Source: Oscillospiraceae bacterium
Lineage (GTDB): Bacteria > Bacillota > Clostridia > Oscillospirales > Ruminococcaceae
Direction of reading: 5' to 3'
DNA length: 38,173 nucleotides
Assembly (NCBI GenBank): GCA_009777725.1
Contig: WRLG01000028.1
Span: forward strand, 1-38,173
Positions 32,332 to 38,173 of the stretch are shown here, one piece after another. The translations under genes were made by a program, and so were the position numbers. The stretch's first letter is position 1; each line of letters begins with the position of its first letter. Below the pieces are notes generated by a model, which saw nothing but the letters and a program-made list of their open reading frames with translations, did no database searches and was not told where the DNA came from.

Positions 32332-32841
32332 ATGTCATTTAAGGAAATTCCAATTGCGGAGCTTAGTTTAAATCCCTTTGAAAAAATCGGAAAGGAATGG
32401 TTTCTTGTAACCGCGGGCGATGAAAGCGGTTATAATACCATGACCGCTTCATGGGGGTTTACGGGCGTAATGTGGAATAAAAACGTATTTATTACGGTCA
32501 TACGCCCCAATCGGTACACCTATGAGTTTATTGAAAAATCCGAGTATTTTACGGCAAGCTTTTTACCGCCCGCTCAAAAGCCTGCTTTGAATTTCTGCGG
32601 CTCTCATTCCGGCAGAAACTGCGATAAAGCAAAAGAGGCAAAATTAACCCCCGTTTTTTTTAACGGCGCGACCGCCTTTGAAGAAGCCGACTTAATTTTT
32701 ATCTGCAAAAAACTTTACTCGCAGGATATGGACATAAGCCTGCTCCCCAAAGACCTGAAGCAGTTCTACCAAGCCGACCCCATGCACAAACAATATATCG
32801 GAGAAATAACGAAGGTACTGAGTAAATCAATCGGTAATTGA
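32332..32841 (+). CDS. Flavin reductase-like FMN-binding protein
   Basis: A 169-residue protein resembling the flavin-reductase-like split-barrel family that binds FMN. Seen are the NTMTASWGFTGVMWNKNVFITVIRP strand-turn and YEFIEKSEYFTASFL, both typical of clostridial members of this family. The electron acceptor or substrate is unknown. The start is ATG 32332, six bases after GGAGGT; an upstream start at 32281 would add 17 residues without a ribosome site. It converges with the next gene with one base between the stops. Confidence 0.82.
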   Translation: MSFKEIPIAELSLNPFEKIGKEWFLVTAGDESGYNTMTASWGFTGVMWNKNVFITVIRPNRYTYEFIEKSEYFTASFLPPAQKPALNFCGSHSGRNCDKAKEAKLTPVFFNGATAFEEADLIFICKKLYSQDMDISLLPKDLKQFYQADPMHKQYIGEITKVLSKSIGN

Positions 32842-32842
32842 T

Positions 32843-33295
32843 TTACTTTCCCTGTGTTCTGACCGCCTGCCTTGTCTTTCTTATATCGGAAAGGCTTGCT
32901 TGCAGGCGTTCTTCCGTTTGCATAAGAGTATCCTCGATGTACTTATTGGCGGCGTTCTTTACATCTCTGGATTTAGAGGTAGCTAAATTGAGTATTTTCG
33001 CAGCCTCTGCCCTGGCGGCTTTGGTAATTTCGTCGCTTGAAACGATAATTTTGGCGCGCTCCTCCGCTTTCCGCACAAGTTGCTCCGCTTCCTTGTTTGC
33101 TCCGGTTATGATTGTTTTTCTGTCAAAGACGATGTTTTTGGCTTCTCTGATTTCGGTCGGCAGATTAAGCCGCACGTCGTTAATGCAGTCGCGCATACTC
33201 TCCCCGTCAACAATGATTTTCTTAACGCTGAAAGGGACGGTTTGCCCCTTATCAAGCAGGTCGTCCATCATATCGAGTATATCGTCAATTATCAT
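32843..33295 (-). CDS. Coiled-coil protein downstream of coaD
   Basis: A 150-residue soluble protein with an acidic N-terminus (IIDDILDMMDDLLDKG). A long Ala/Glu/Lys-rich helix from about 78 to 140 includes ANKEAEQLVRKAEERAKII, resembling H-subunit or DivIVA-like coiled coils. Homologues I recall from Clostridia sit next to coaD and are often loosely called ATPase, but no nucleotide-binding motif is visible here. It follows coaD by 15 bp and is probably co-transcribed. Function unknown. Confidence 0.75.
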   Translation of the reverse strand: MIIDDILDMMDDLLDKGQTVPFSVKKIIVDGESMRDCINDVRLNLPTEIREAKNIVFDRKTIITGANKEAEQLVRKAEERAKIIVSSDEITKAARAEAAKILNLATSKSRDVKNAANKYIEDTLMQTEERLQASLSDIRKTRQAVRTQGK

Positions 33296-33310
33296 ATTAA
33301 AAATCCTTTC

Positions 33311-33808
33311 CTAATTAATCGGCTTATATATGCCGACAATCCGCTCTTTTATATCCTCTAAGATACATTCGGGTACATAACTGCTGATGTCACCTCCGAA
33401 GTAGCCTATGTGTTTGACAACGCTTGATGAAAGGTACATATTTTCTGTGCCGGTGGTTAAAAAAATCGTTTCCGCGCCGCTGTAAAGCTCCCTGTTTACC
33501 AAAGCCATTTGGAACTCAATTTCAAAATCGGTCACGGCGCGAAGCCCCTTCACAATGGCGCAGGCATTTACATCTCTTACATAATCGGCAAGAAGTCTGT
33601 CGCAAACATCTATCACAACATTGTCAATATCCTGCGTTGCTTTACGTGTCATTTTAAGGCGTTCGACCTCGGTGAAGCTGGTTTTTTTCAAAACATTCAC
33701 CGTAACAGCTACAATCACCCTATCAAAAAGGGCAGCCGCTCTTCTTATAATATCCATATGACCACAGGTTATAGGGTCAAAACTCCCCGGACAAACCGCA
33801 ATTCTCAT
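33311..33808 (-). CDS. coaD: Phosphopantetheine adenylyltransferase
   Basis: Transfers AMP from ATP to 4'-phosphopantetheine, the penultimate step of coenzyme A synthesis. The roughly 165-residue product has the nucleotidyltransferase signature PGSFDPITCGHMDII, KGLRAVTDFEIEFQMALVNR, and YLSSSVVKHIGYFGGDISSYVP near the end. Two adjacent ATGs exist; the second (33808) is seven bases after AAGGGG and the first (33811) only four. It follows rsmD by about 100 bp, a common clostridial pairing. Confidence 0.96.
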   Translation of the reverse strand: MRIAVCPGSFDPITCGHMDIIRRAAALFDRVIVAVTVNVLKKTSFTEVERLKMTRKATQDIDNVVIDVCDRLLADYVRDVNACAIVKGLRAVTDFEIEFQMALVNRELYSGAETIFLTTGTENMYLSSSVVKHIGYFGGDISSYVPECILEDIKERIVGIYKPIN

Positions 33809-33911
33809 CATATCACCCCTTGGCTTTATTATAATACCATATTTTTGTAAGTTTGTCTACCTTTTTTTAAAAAGTTGCATGACAAACAGGCAAAAATAGT
33901 AAAATACCACC

Positions 33912-34451
33912 CTAACACTTGATTCCGTAAACGGTTACCGCCGTCTGTCCGTAGCTGTAGGCTTTGATTTTTTCAAATCCGCCGCAGGTTTCGGGCAGTT
34001 CAAGCTCCTTACCGTGTTCGCATAAAGCCTTACCCCGTTTGGACATAAGCGCGGAGAGCGGTATTAAAGCCTTTTCATATAACCCCTTTTGATACGGGGG
34101 GTCAATAAACGCTAAATCAAACACGGCATCACAGGTTTTAAGGAAGCCGCCGAAATCGCGCCTCAATACCACGGAACTTTCCGAAAATCCCGCGATTTGG
34201 GTATTATGCTTTGTCAGCTTTACCGCCTCGGCATGTTCATCTATAAAAAAACATTTTTTCGCCCCTCTTGACAATGCTTCAATTCCCAACTGTCCGCTGC
34301 CCGAAAAAAGGTCTAAAACAACGCTTCCGGGGATGTCAAACTGAATGATGGAGAACATGGCTTCCTTTACAATATCAGCCGTCGGTCGTATGTCTTGCCC
34401 GCCCGGAGGCTTCAGCTTTTTCCCCCTAGCCTCACCCGATATAATTCTCAT
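33912..34451 (-). CDS. rsmD: 16S rRNA (guanine(966)-N(2))-methyltransferase
   Basis: Methylates N2 of G966 of 16S rRNA with S-adenosylmethionine. The product (about 179 residues) has MRIISGEARGKKL, RPTADIVKEAMFSII, the SAM motif VLDLFSGSGQLGIEALSRGA, and the catalytic FIDPPYQKG. The start is ATG 34451, seven bases after AAGGGGG; a TTG two codons earlier is too close to the site. Confidence 0.95.
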   Translation of the reverse strand: MRIISGEARGKKLKPPGGQDIRPTADIVKEAMFSIIQFDIPGSVVLDLFSGSGQLGIEALSRGAKKCFFIDEHAEAVKLTKHNTQIAGFSESSVVLRRDFGGFLKTCDAVFDLAFIDPPYQKGLYEKALIPLSALMSKRGKALCEHGKELELPETCGGFEKIKAYSYGQTAVTVYGIKC

Positions 34452-34562
34452 AAACAAACCCCCTTAATAATCATTTTAACATATTTTTATTTAATTGTAA
34501 AGGGTATGAGGATAATACAAGCATATGCTTGAATATGATAAATCAGAAAGGTGGGACTTACT

Positions 34563-34856
34563 ATGAAATGCACTTTATCTGAAATGCGCGCAAAGGAAGT
34601 TATAAATGTCAAAACAGGCGCGAGATTGGGTTATGTGGACGATTTGGAATTCGATACCTCGGATGCTTCGGTTAATTCCTTTTTAGTATACGGCAGAAGC
34701 CGTTTTTTCGGACTTTTGGGGCGGGATGAGGACTTGGTCATTAAGTGCAAGGATATTCAATTGGTAGGCGAGGATACCGTTTTAGTGTCCTTAGATGAGG
34801 TTGAGCTTGCGAAGCGGCATACAATTTATCATAAAAGGGCGTATGGGCATCTCTGA
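34563..34856 (+). CDS. PRC-barrel protein of the YlmC/YmxH sporulation-associated family
   Basis: A 97-residue single PRC-barrel domain. LSEMRAKEVINVKTGARLGYVDDLEFD and SRFFGLLGRDEDLVIKCKDIQLVGEDTVLV match the YlmC/YmxH family, which is common in spore-forming Firmicutes and of unknown function. The start is taken as ATG 34563 because homologues begin just before the LSE(L/M)R motif; a GTG four codons upstream overlaps the ribosome site AAAGG. It stands alone between divergent rsmD and the rpsB promoter. Confidence 0.87.
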   Translation: MKCTLSEMRAKEVINVKTGARLGYVDDLEFDTSDASVNSFLVYGRSRFFGLLGRDEDLVIKCKDIQLVGEDTVLVSLDEVELAKRHTIYHKRAYGHL

Positions 34857-34907
34857 ACGAGATATGAAAAATATGGTGAAAAAATTTTGAAAAATACAAA
34901 AAAACTA

Positions 34908-34936
34908 TTGCAACGTATGTAAGGATGTGGTATAAT
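34908..34936 (+). promoter_or_regulatory. Promoter of the rpsB-tsf operon
   Basis: TTGCAA (34908-34913), a 17-bp spacer and TATAAT (34931-34936). The predicted start near 34943 leaves a leader of about 160 bases before rpsB. Confidence 0.8.
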
Positions 34937-34961
34937 AGTTAGGTGACTTTCAAATTCACAC

Positions 34962-35079
34962 GCTTAATTTTTAACGGCTGGTGCTCGAAACAACGCAGAT
35001 ACGCCGTTTGAGTTGCTGTTAATCAAATATTAAGCGGAGGAAAAACCATGTAGCCGTTTGAAATGTATTCCGGCGGCTA
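34962..35079 (+). promoter_or_regulatory. Structured rpsB leader with alternative pairings and a start-stop pair
   Basis: GCTTAAT (34962-34968) can pair with ATTAAGC (35029-35035), enclosing AACGGC (34973-34978) paired with GCCGTT (35003-35008). A perfect GGAGG (35036-35040) follows and serves an ATG (35048-35050) that is immediately stopped by TAG (35051-35053). A second GCCGTTTGA (35053-35061) repeats 35003-35011 and could compete for AACGGC, while TAGCCG (35051-35056) pairs with CGGCTA (35074-35079) just before the rpsB ribosome site. This looks like an autoregulatory r-protein leader; I cannot assign it to a named family. Confidence 0.55.
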
Positions 35080-35102
35080 TAATATTTAGGAGGAAAAAAC
35101 AA

Positions 35103-35837
35103 ATGGGCGTAGTATCAATGAAAAGCCTTCTTGAAGCAGGCGTTCACTTCGGACACCAAACAAGACGGTGGAATCCCAAAATGGCTCCGTATATCTTTAC
35201 GGAAAGAAACGGTATTTATATCATCGACCTGCAAAAAACCGTTAAAAAACTTGACGAGGCTTATGCCTTTGTCCGTTCCGTATCCGAAAGCGGCGAATCG
35301 GTGCTTTTTGTGGGAACGAAGAAGCAGGCGGGCGATTCGGTAAGGGAAGAAGCGATTCGTGCCGGAGCGCATTACGTAAACGCGCGCTGGCTGGGCGGCA
35401 TGATGACGAACTTCAAAACGATTCAAAGAAGAATAAGGCGGCTTGAACAGCTTCATCAGATGAACGGGGACGGTACGTTTAACCTGCTTCCTAAAAAGGA
35501 GGTTATTAAGCTCCAACTTGAAATTGAGAGATTGGAGAAATTTTTGGGCGGTATAAAGGATATGAAACGCCTGCCGGGCGCACTCTTTATCGTAGACCCG
35601 CGCAAGGAGAAAATCGCCGTTGCTGAAGCGAGGAAGCTGGGTATTCCCATTGTCGCTATAGTAGATACGAACTGCGACCCCGATGATGTTGACTATATTA
35701 TCCCCGGCAACGATGACGCAATTAGGGCGGTCAAGCTCATCTCGGGTGCTATGGCGGACGCGATTATAGAGGGCAAGCAGGGCGAACAGAATACGTCCGC
35801 GGAGGAAATTGAAGCTGTTGAAGTAGCTGCGGAATAA
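35103..35837 (+). CDS. rpsB: 30S ribosomal protein S2
   Basis: A 244-residue S2 protein of the small ribosomal subunit. [42 protein letters not shown], and [29 protein letters not shown] are family hallmarks. The C-terminus is acidic, as usual. The start is ATG 35103 with TAGGAGG eight bases upstream; an in-frame TTG at 35058 lies in the leader and is unlikely to be used. It is the first gene of the operon with tsf, from which it is separated by a small membrane-protein gene. Confidence 0.97.
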   Translation: MGVVSMKSLLEAGVHFGHQTRRWNPKMAPYIFTERNGIYIIDLQKTVKKLDEAYAFVRSVSESGESVLFVGTKKQAGDSVREEAIRAGAHYVNARWLGGMMTNFKTIQRRIRRLEQLHQMNGDGTFNLLPKKEVIKLQLEIERLEKFLGGIKDMKRLPGALFIVDPRKEKIAVAEARKLGIPIVAIVDTNCDPDDVDYIIPGNDDAIRAVKLISGAMADAIIEGKQGEQNTSAEEIEAVEVAAE

Positions 35838-35848
35838 GAGGTGCAGTC

Positions 35849-36292
35849 ATGCCTTATACGGAAAATTCCCAAGCAGGCGGCGAGCCGGCTGCCGGTGCTG
35901 TTTTTAAGAAGCTTGCATTGGCAAGGCGATTGTTAAAAGCTTTAACGGTAATATTTCTTGTTTTAATTTTGCTTAACTTATTGCGGAGCATTGTAATATC
36001 CTTTTATGGCTTTTATGGATTTTGGGGCTTTTTATATTTTGCTTCCGAAGCGTTTTTGTCGGCGGCTAATGCTTCTTTGGCATTATGTGCGTTGATTTGT
36101 TGGCTGTCGGGGCTTTTGATTGAAAGCTTTTCGGCTCTGGCAAAAAACGCAAAAATAATTGTCGGCGTTGAAAAAGCACAGCATTTTGATACGCAAGAAC
36201 AATTAAAAGAGCATAATAAACAAGACGAAAAAGACAAAGACAATGAGAGCGAAAACGAGAGCGAAGAATTTCTGCGCTTCTCTGATTATTAA
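35849..36292 (+). CDS. Small two-helix membrane protein between rpsB and tsf
   Basis: A 147-residue protein with two or three hydrophobic segments (about 30-50 and 58-95) and a highly charged cytoplasmic-type tail from about 108, rich in Glu, Asp, Lys and Asn. I recognise no family. It has its own AGAGGTG ribosome site, starts 11 bp after rpsB and ends 27 bp before tsf, so it is co-transcribed. Codon use is more AT-rich than in the flanking genes, which suggests later acquisition or relaxed selection. Genes between rpsB and tsf are uncommon. Confidence 0.75.
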   Translation: MPYTENSQAGGEPAAGAVFKKLALARRLLKALTVIFLVLILLNLLRSIVISFYGFYGFWGFLYFASEAFLSAANASLALCALICWLSGLLIESFSALAKNAKIIVGVEKAQHFDTQEQLKEHNKQDEKDKDNESENESEEFLRFSDY

Positions 36293-36319
36293 ATCAATTC
36301 TAAACAGGAGGAATAAAAT

Positions 36320-37243
36320 ATGGCTGCATTTACAGCTAAGGACGTTGCCGACCTCAGAGCGAGGACGGGCGTGGGAATGATGGATTGCAAGAAGGCTTTA
36401 GCCGAGGCAGAGGGCGACATGGAAAAGGCGATGACCCTGCTGCGCGAAAAGGGCTTGGCTACTCAGGCGAGCAAGGCGGGCAGAGTTGCCGCGGAGGGGC
36501 TTGTCTGCGCTATCGTGGAAAACGGCGTGGGTGCTGTTGTCGAGGTTAACTCGGAAACGGACTTTGTTGCCCAGAACCAAGAATTCAAAAACTTTGTGAC
36601 ATCTGCCGCAAAAACTGTTATAGCTTCAAATCCCGCCGATTTAGACGCACTTTTAGCCTCTAAGGCAGTTGGCGGCACGGGCACGGTAGAAGAAGATTTG
36701 CAGGAGCTTTTCCTTAAAATAAGGGAGAACATGAAAGTTCGCCGTTTTGAAAGGCTGGAGGGAATTTTAGTCCCTTATGTTCACGGCGATGGAAAAATCG
36801 GCGTTATCGTAAAGCTTGATTCGGATATTGCCGCAGATAATGAGAAGCTTTTGGATTGCGGAAAGAATATTGCCCTGCAGGTAGCCGCTATGAATGCTCT
36901 TTATCTTGACAGAGCCGCTGTCCCCCCTGCGGTTATTGAGGAAGAGAAGAAAATTATGATGGCTCAAATGGAGGAAGACCCCAAAATGAAGGGCAAGCCC
37001 GAGCAGGTTCGCGCAAAAATTGTCGATGGTAAAATCGGCAAATATTATACGGAAAATTGCTTAGTTGAGCAGTCTTATGTTAAGGACGGCGAATTGAGCG
37101 TTTCAAAATACGTTGAAAGCGTTGCCAAGGAGCTTGGCGGTTCAATCCAAGTTATCGGCTTTGTTCGTTATGAAAAGGGCGAGGGGATTGAAAAGAAGCA
37201 AGACAACTTCGCGGCTGAGGTCGCAGGAATGGTGAACAACTAA
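36320..37243 (+). CDS. tsf: Translation elongation factor Ts
   Basis: EF-Ts is the GDP-GTP exchange factor of EF-Tu. The 307-residue product has the N-terminal UBA-like segment VADLRARTGVGMMDCKKALAEAEGDMEKA, the EF-Tu-contact motif SETDFVAQNQEF, and the C-terminal KYYTENCLVEQSYVKDGELSV. Length is that of the full-length bacterial form. GGAGGAA precedes the ATG. Two terminators follow. Confidence 0.97.
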   Translation: MAAFTAKDVADLRARTGVGMMDCKKALAEAEGDMEKAMTLLREKGLATQASKAGRVAAEGLVCAIVENGVGAVVEVNSETDFVAQNQEFKNFVTSAAKTVIASNPADLDALLASKAVGGTGTVEEDLQELFLKIRENMKVRRFERLEGILVPYVHGDGKIGVIVKLDSDIAADNEKLLDCGKNIALQVAAMNALYLDRAAVPPAVIEEEKKIMMAQMEEDPKMKGKPEQVRAKIVDGKIGKYYTENCLVEQSYVKDGELSVSKYVESVAKELGGSIQVIGFVRYEKGEGIEKKQDNFAAEVAGMVNN

Positions 37244-37277
37244 GTTAATTTAAGCGTTGAGCTAAACAGCAAGAAAC

Positions 37278-37319
37278 AGAGCCAAAGCGGTGTTACTGCT
37301 TTGGCTCTTGGTGTTTTTT
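37278..37319 (+). terminator. Terminator after tsf
   Basis: AGAGCCAAAGC-GGT pairs with AC-TGCTTTGGCTCT around a short loop, followed by TGGTGTTTTTT. It is a strong intrinsic terminator. Confidence 0.9.
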
Positions 37320-37343
37320 AGATGATTAAGGGTAAAATTTATG

Positions 37344-37382
37344 GCAATTACCCCCTGTTTAGCGGGGGCGGTTGCTTTTTTT
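37344..37382. terminator. Second hairpin with T-run between tsf and the toxin gene
   Basis: ACCCCC pairs with GGGGG around TGTTTAGC, with GCAA and TTGC pairing outside, then TTTTTTT on the plus strand. It lies just before the convergent toxin gene's stop and may act in both directions, less clearly on the minus side. Confidence 0.7.
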
Positions 37383-37400
37383 GTGTTTAATCTGACAGTT

Positions 37401-37733
37401 TTATGATTCAAGCAAATTAATCACAGCTTTTATTACGCTCTTAAATCTATCCGCGTTTAATTCTCCGGCTTTATATGCGATGATAGTTTCATCGGCGGTA
37501 AAAAGCTTGTTTGGTCTGGCATTGCTGTTTGCGGAAAGAGAGCCGTTTTCAATATCAGATAATTCAATGGCTATTGCATAGCTGTCCCTCACGCTTTGGC
37601 TTGTAATTTGGCAAAGTATCGTATCGCCGCCGCCCGAATCGGCAAGGACAAGCGCGGGTCGCCTTTTTGAGGAGCTTAAATCCGAAAAAGGAAACCGAAC
37701 TACAACAATATCGCCCTTTACAAATTTGCCCAT
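37401..37733 (-). CDS. PemK/MazF-type endoribonuclease toxin
   Basis: A 110-residue protein of the MazF/PemK toxin fold, which cleaves mRNA at short sequences when its antitoxin is lost. Seen are KFVKGDIVVVRFPFSDLSSSKRRPALVLA, with the conserved PFSD and RPALVL signature, and the downstream ILCQITSQ strand. The start is ATG 37733, seven bases after GGAGG, giving the usual MGKFxKGDIV N-terminus; an earlier start at 37760 is unnecessary. It overlaps the antitoxin gene by 16 bp. Confidence 0.87.
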   Translation of the reverse strand: MGKFVKGDIVVVRFPFSDLSSSKRRPALVLADSGGGDTILCQITSQSVRDSYAIAIELSDIENGSLSANSNARPNKLFTADETIIAYKAGELNADRFKSVIKAVINLLES

Positions 37734-37909
37734 GCCGCATCCTCCTCCGGCTTCAGCCAATCCTTGGCAAGAGAACGCTCACTTGCAACGGTTAATCCGC
37801 CGGACGTAATTGATTTTTGCTTTAAAAACAACACATAGTGAAAAACCTCGTCAATAATATTTTTCGGCAAGGTTTCGATTTCATTAAATAAAGCTTGTTT
37901 ACTTGACAT
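37718..37909 (-). CDS. Antitoxin partner of the MazF-type toxin
   Basis: A 63-residue protein: SSKQALFNEIETLPKNIIDEVFHYVLFLKQK, then a flexible segment ending LAKDWLKPEEDAAWANL. This layout, a DUF2281-like helical N-terminus and an acidic DWLxPEEDxAW tail that would bind the toxin, is common next to MazF toxins in Clostridia. The start is ATG 37909 with GAGGTGG upstream; the longer open frame to 38035 runs through the promoter. The gene comes before and overlaps the toxin gene, as usual for such pairs. Confidence 0.83.
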   Translation of the reverse strand: MSSKQALFNEIETLPKNIIDEVFHYVLFLKQKSITSGGLTVASERSLAKDWLKPEEDAAWANL

Positions 37910-37928
37910 AAATACCACCTCTAAACCT

Positions 37929-37957
37929 ATTATACCCCCTACCCCCCATTTTGTCAA
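37929..37957 (-). promoter_or_regulatory. Promoter of the toxin-antitoxin pair
   Basis: On the minus strand TTGACA (37952-37957), a G-rich 17-bp spacer and TATAAT (37929-37934), about 20 bp before the antitoxin start codon. Confidence 0.85.
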
Positions 37958-37996
37958 CATAAAAATCAACAAACAATTAACACTTTTCCAAAAACC

Positions 37997-38026
37997 TTGA
38001 CACCCACACCCCAAACATGCTATAAT
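37997..38026 (+). promoter_or_regulatory. Promoter of the Rpn-like gene
   Basis: TTGACA (37997-38002), an 18-bp spacer and TATAAT (38021-38026). The right part CCCAAACATGCTATAATAAA is identical to the surface-gene promoter on the minus strand at 29598-29617. Confidence 0.85.
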
Positions 38027-38061
38027 AAAAATCACACCAACAAAACCAAGGAGCGTTAAAA

Positions 38062-38173
38062 ATGGTAACTAAAACCTTCCTCATATCAGTAAAAAACGAC
38101 ATCGGATTTAGGCTTTTCTTCGCTGACGAGCGAAATATTGAGTTTTTACAAGGACTGTTAAAGTCAATTCTGA
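38062..38173 (+). CDS. Rpn/PDDEXK_2-type nuclease (transposase-like), 5' part only
   Basis: The first 37 codons of a gene cut by the window end. The reading SVKNDIGFRLFFADERNIEF followed by LQGLLKSIL matches the N-terminus of the Rpn family of recombination-promoting nucleases and related PDDEXK_2 putative transposases, where (N)D(I/L)xFKxxF(G/A)DERNxxxLxxLLxAIL is typical. The catalytic region lies beyond the window, so activity cannot be judged. AAGGAG lies nine bases before the ATG. The gene diverges from the toxin-antitoxin pair. Confidence 0.75.
   Translation, partial: MVTKTFLISVKNDIGFRLFFADERNIEFLQGLLKSIL

Noticed and set aside
34976-35020. Possible tRNA in the rpsB leader
   Set aside because: The stem lengths and loops do not fit a cloverleaf, and no T-arm GTTCRANNC is present.
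38062-38173. Start of an insertion sequence at the window end
   Set aside because: The Rpn/PDDEXK_2 family is often labelled transposase, but no terminal inverted repeat is seen upstream; it looks like an ordinary gene with its own promoter.

Overview
The window looks like chromosomal DNA of a low-to-mid GC Firmicute of the class Clostridia. The grounds are a Firmicutes-type dcw cluster with a PASTA penicillin-binding protein, a MurE half carrying the meso-diaminopimelate motif DNPR, a YlmC/YmxH family protein, a YceG-TelA pair, strong GGAGG ribosome sites, and many vegetative-type promoters of the form TTGACA-N17-TATAAT. No rRNA, tRNA or CRISPR array was seen. Placement below class level is a guess.

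Layout. 1-3085: a (CAAG)15 tract, then a large cell-surface protein (InlB-type repeats, Ig-like domains, an X2-like module and a C-terminal membrane anchor). 3108-17823, minus strand: the division and cell-wall cluster, transcribed mraZ, J-domain protein, lipoprotein, metzincin protease, rsmH, ftsL, PASTA PBP, murE-murF fusion, mraY, ftsW, murG. It differs from the usual order in four ways: murE and murF are one polypeptide, murD is missing from its usual place, a palindromic repeat element occupies that place, and three non-canonical genes separate mraZ from rsmH. 18023-22937, plus strand: yceG-like and telA, then a disordered protein built on FVERR-type repeats. 23039-26155: ileS of the long, eukaryote-like type. 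26258-28188, minus strand: three overlapping genes (aminotransferase, GNAT, 71-aa protein). 28189-30370: a repeat-rich accessory stretch with a second surface protein whose start is out of frame across a (CAAG)3 tract, and a broken DUF1016-type nuclease. 30345-34856: tcdA, fmt, a flavin-reductase-like gene, a coiled-coil gene, coaD, rsmD and a PRC-barrel gene. 34908-37382: the rpsB leader, rpsB, a small membrane protein and tsf. 37401-38173: a MazF-type toxin-antitoxin pair diverging from a truncated Rpn/PDDEXK_2-type gene.

How parts fit together. The dcw genes make lipid II (MurE-MurF ligase, MraY, MurG), polymerise and cross-link it at the septum (FtsW plus PASTA PBP, with FtsL), and are probably autoregulated by MraZ at three phased GGTGAA boxes downstream of a perfect promoter.

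The most striking non-coding signals are: the CAAG microsatellite at two surface-protein loci, with a reading-frame switch predicted at one of them; direct repeats flanking the lipoprotein-metzincin pair inside the dcw operon; a four-copy composite palindrome family; AT-rich CAATTGACAATT repeats that supply the stop codons of three genes; and an rpsB leader with alternative pairings and a start-stop codon pair (ATG-TAG) behind a perfect Shine-Dalgarno.
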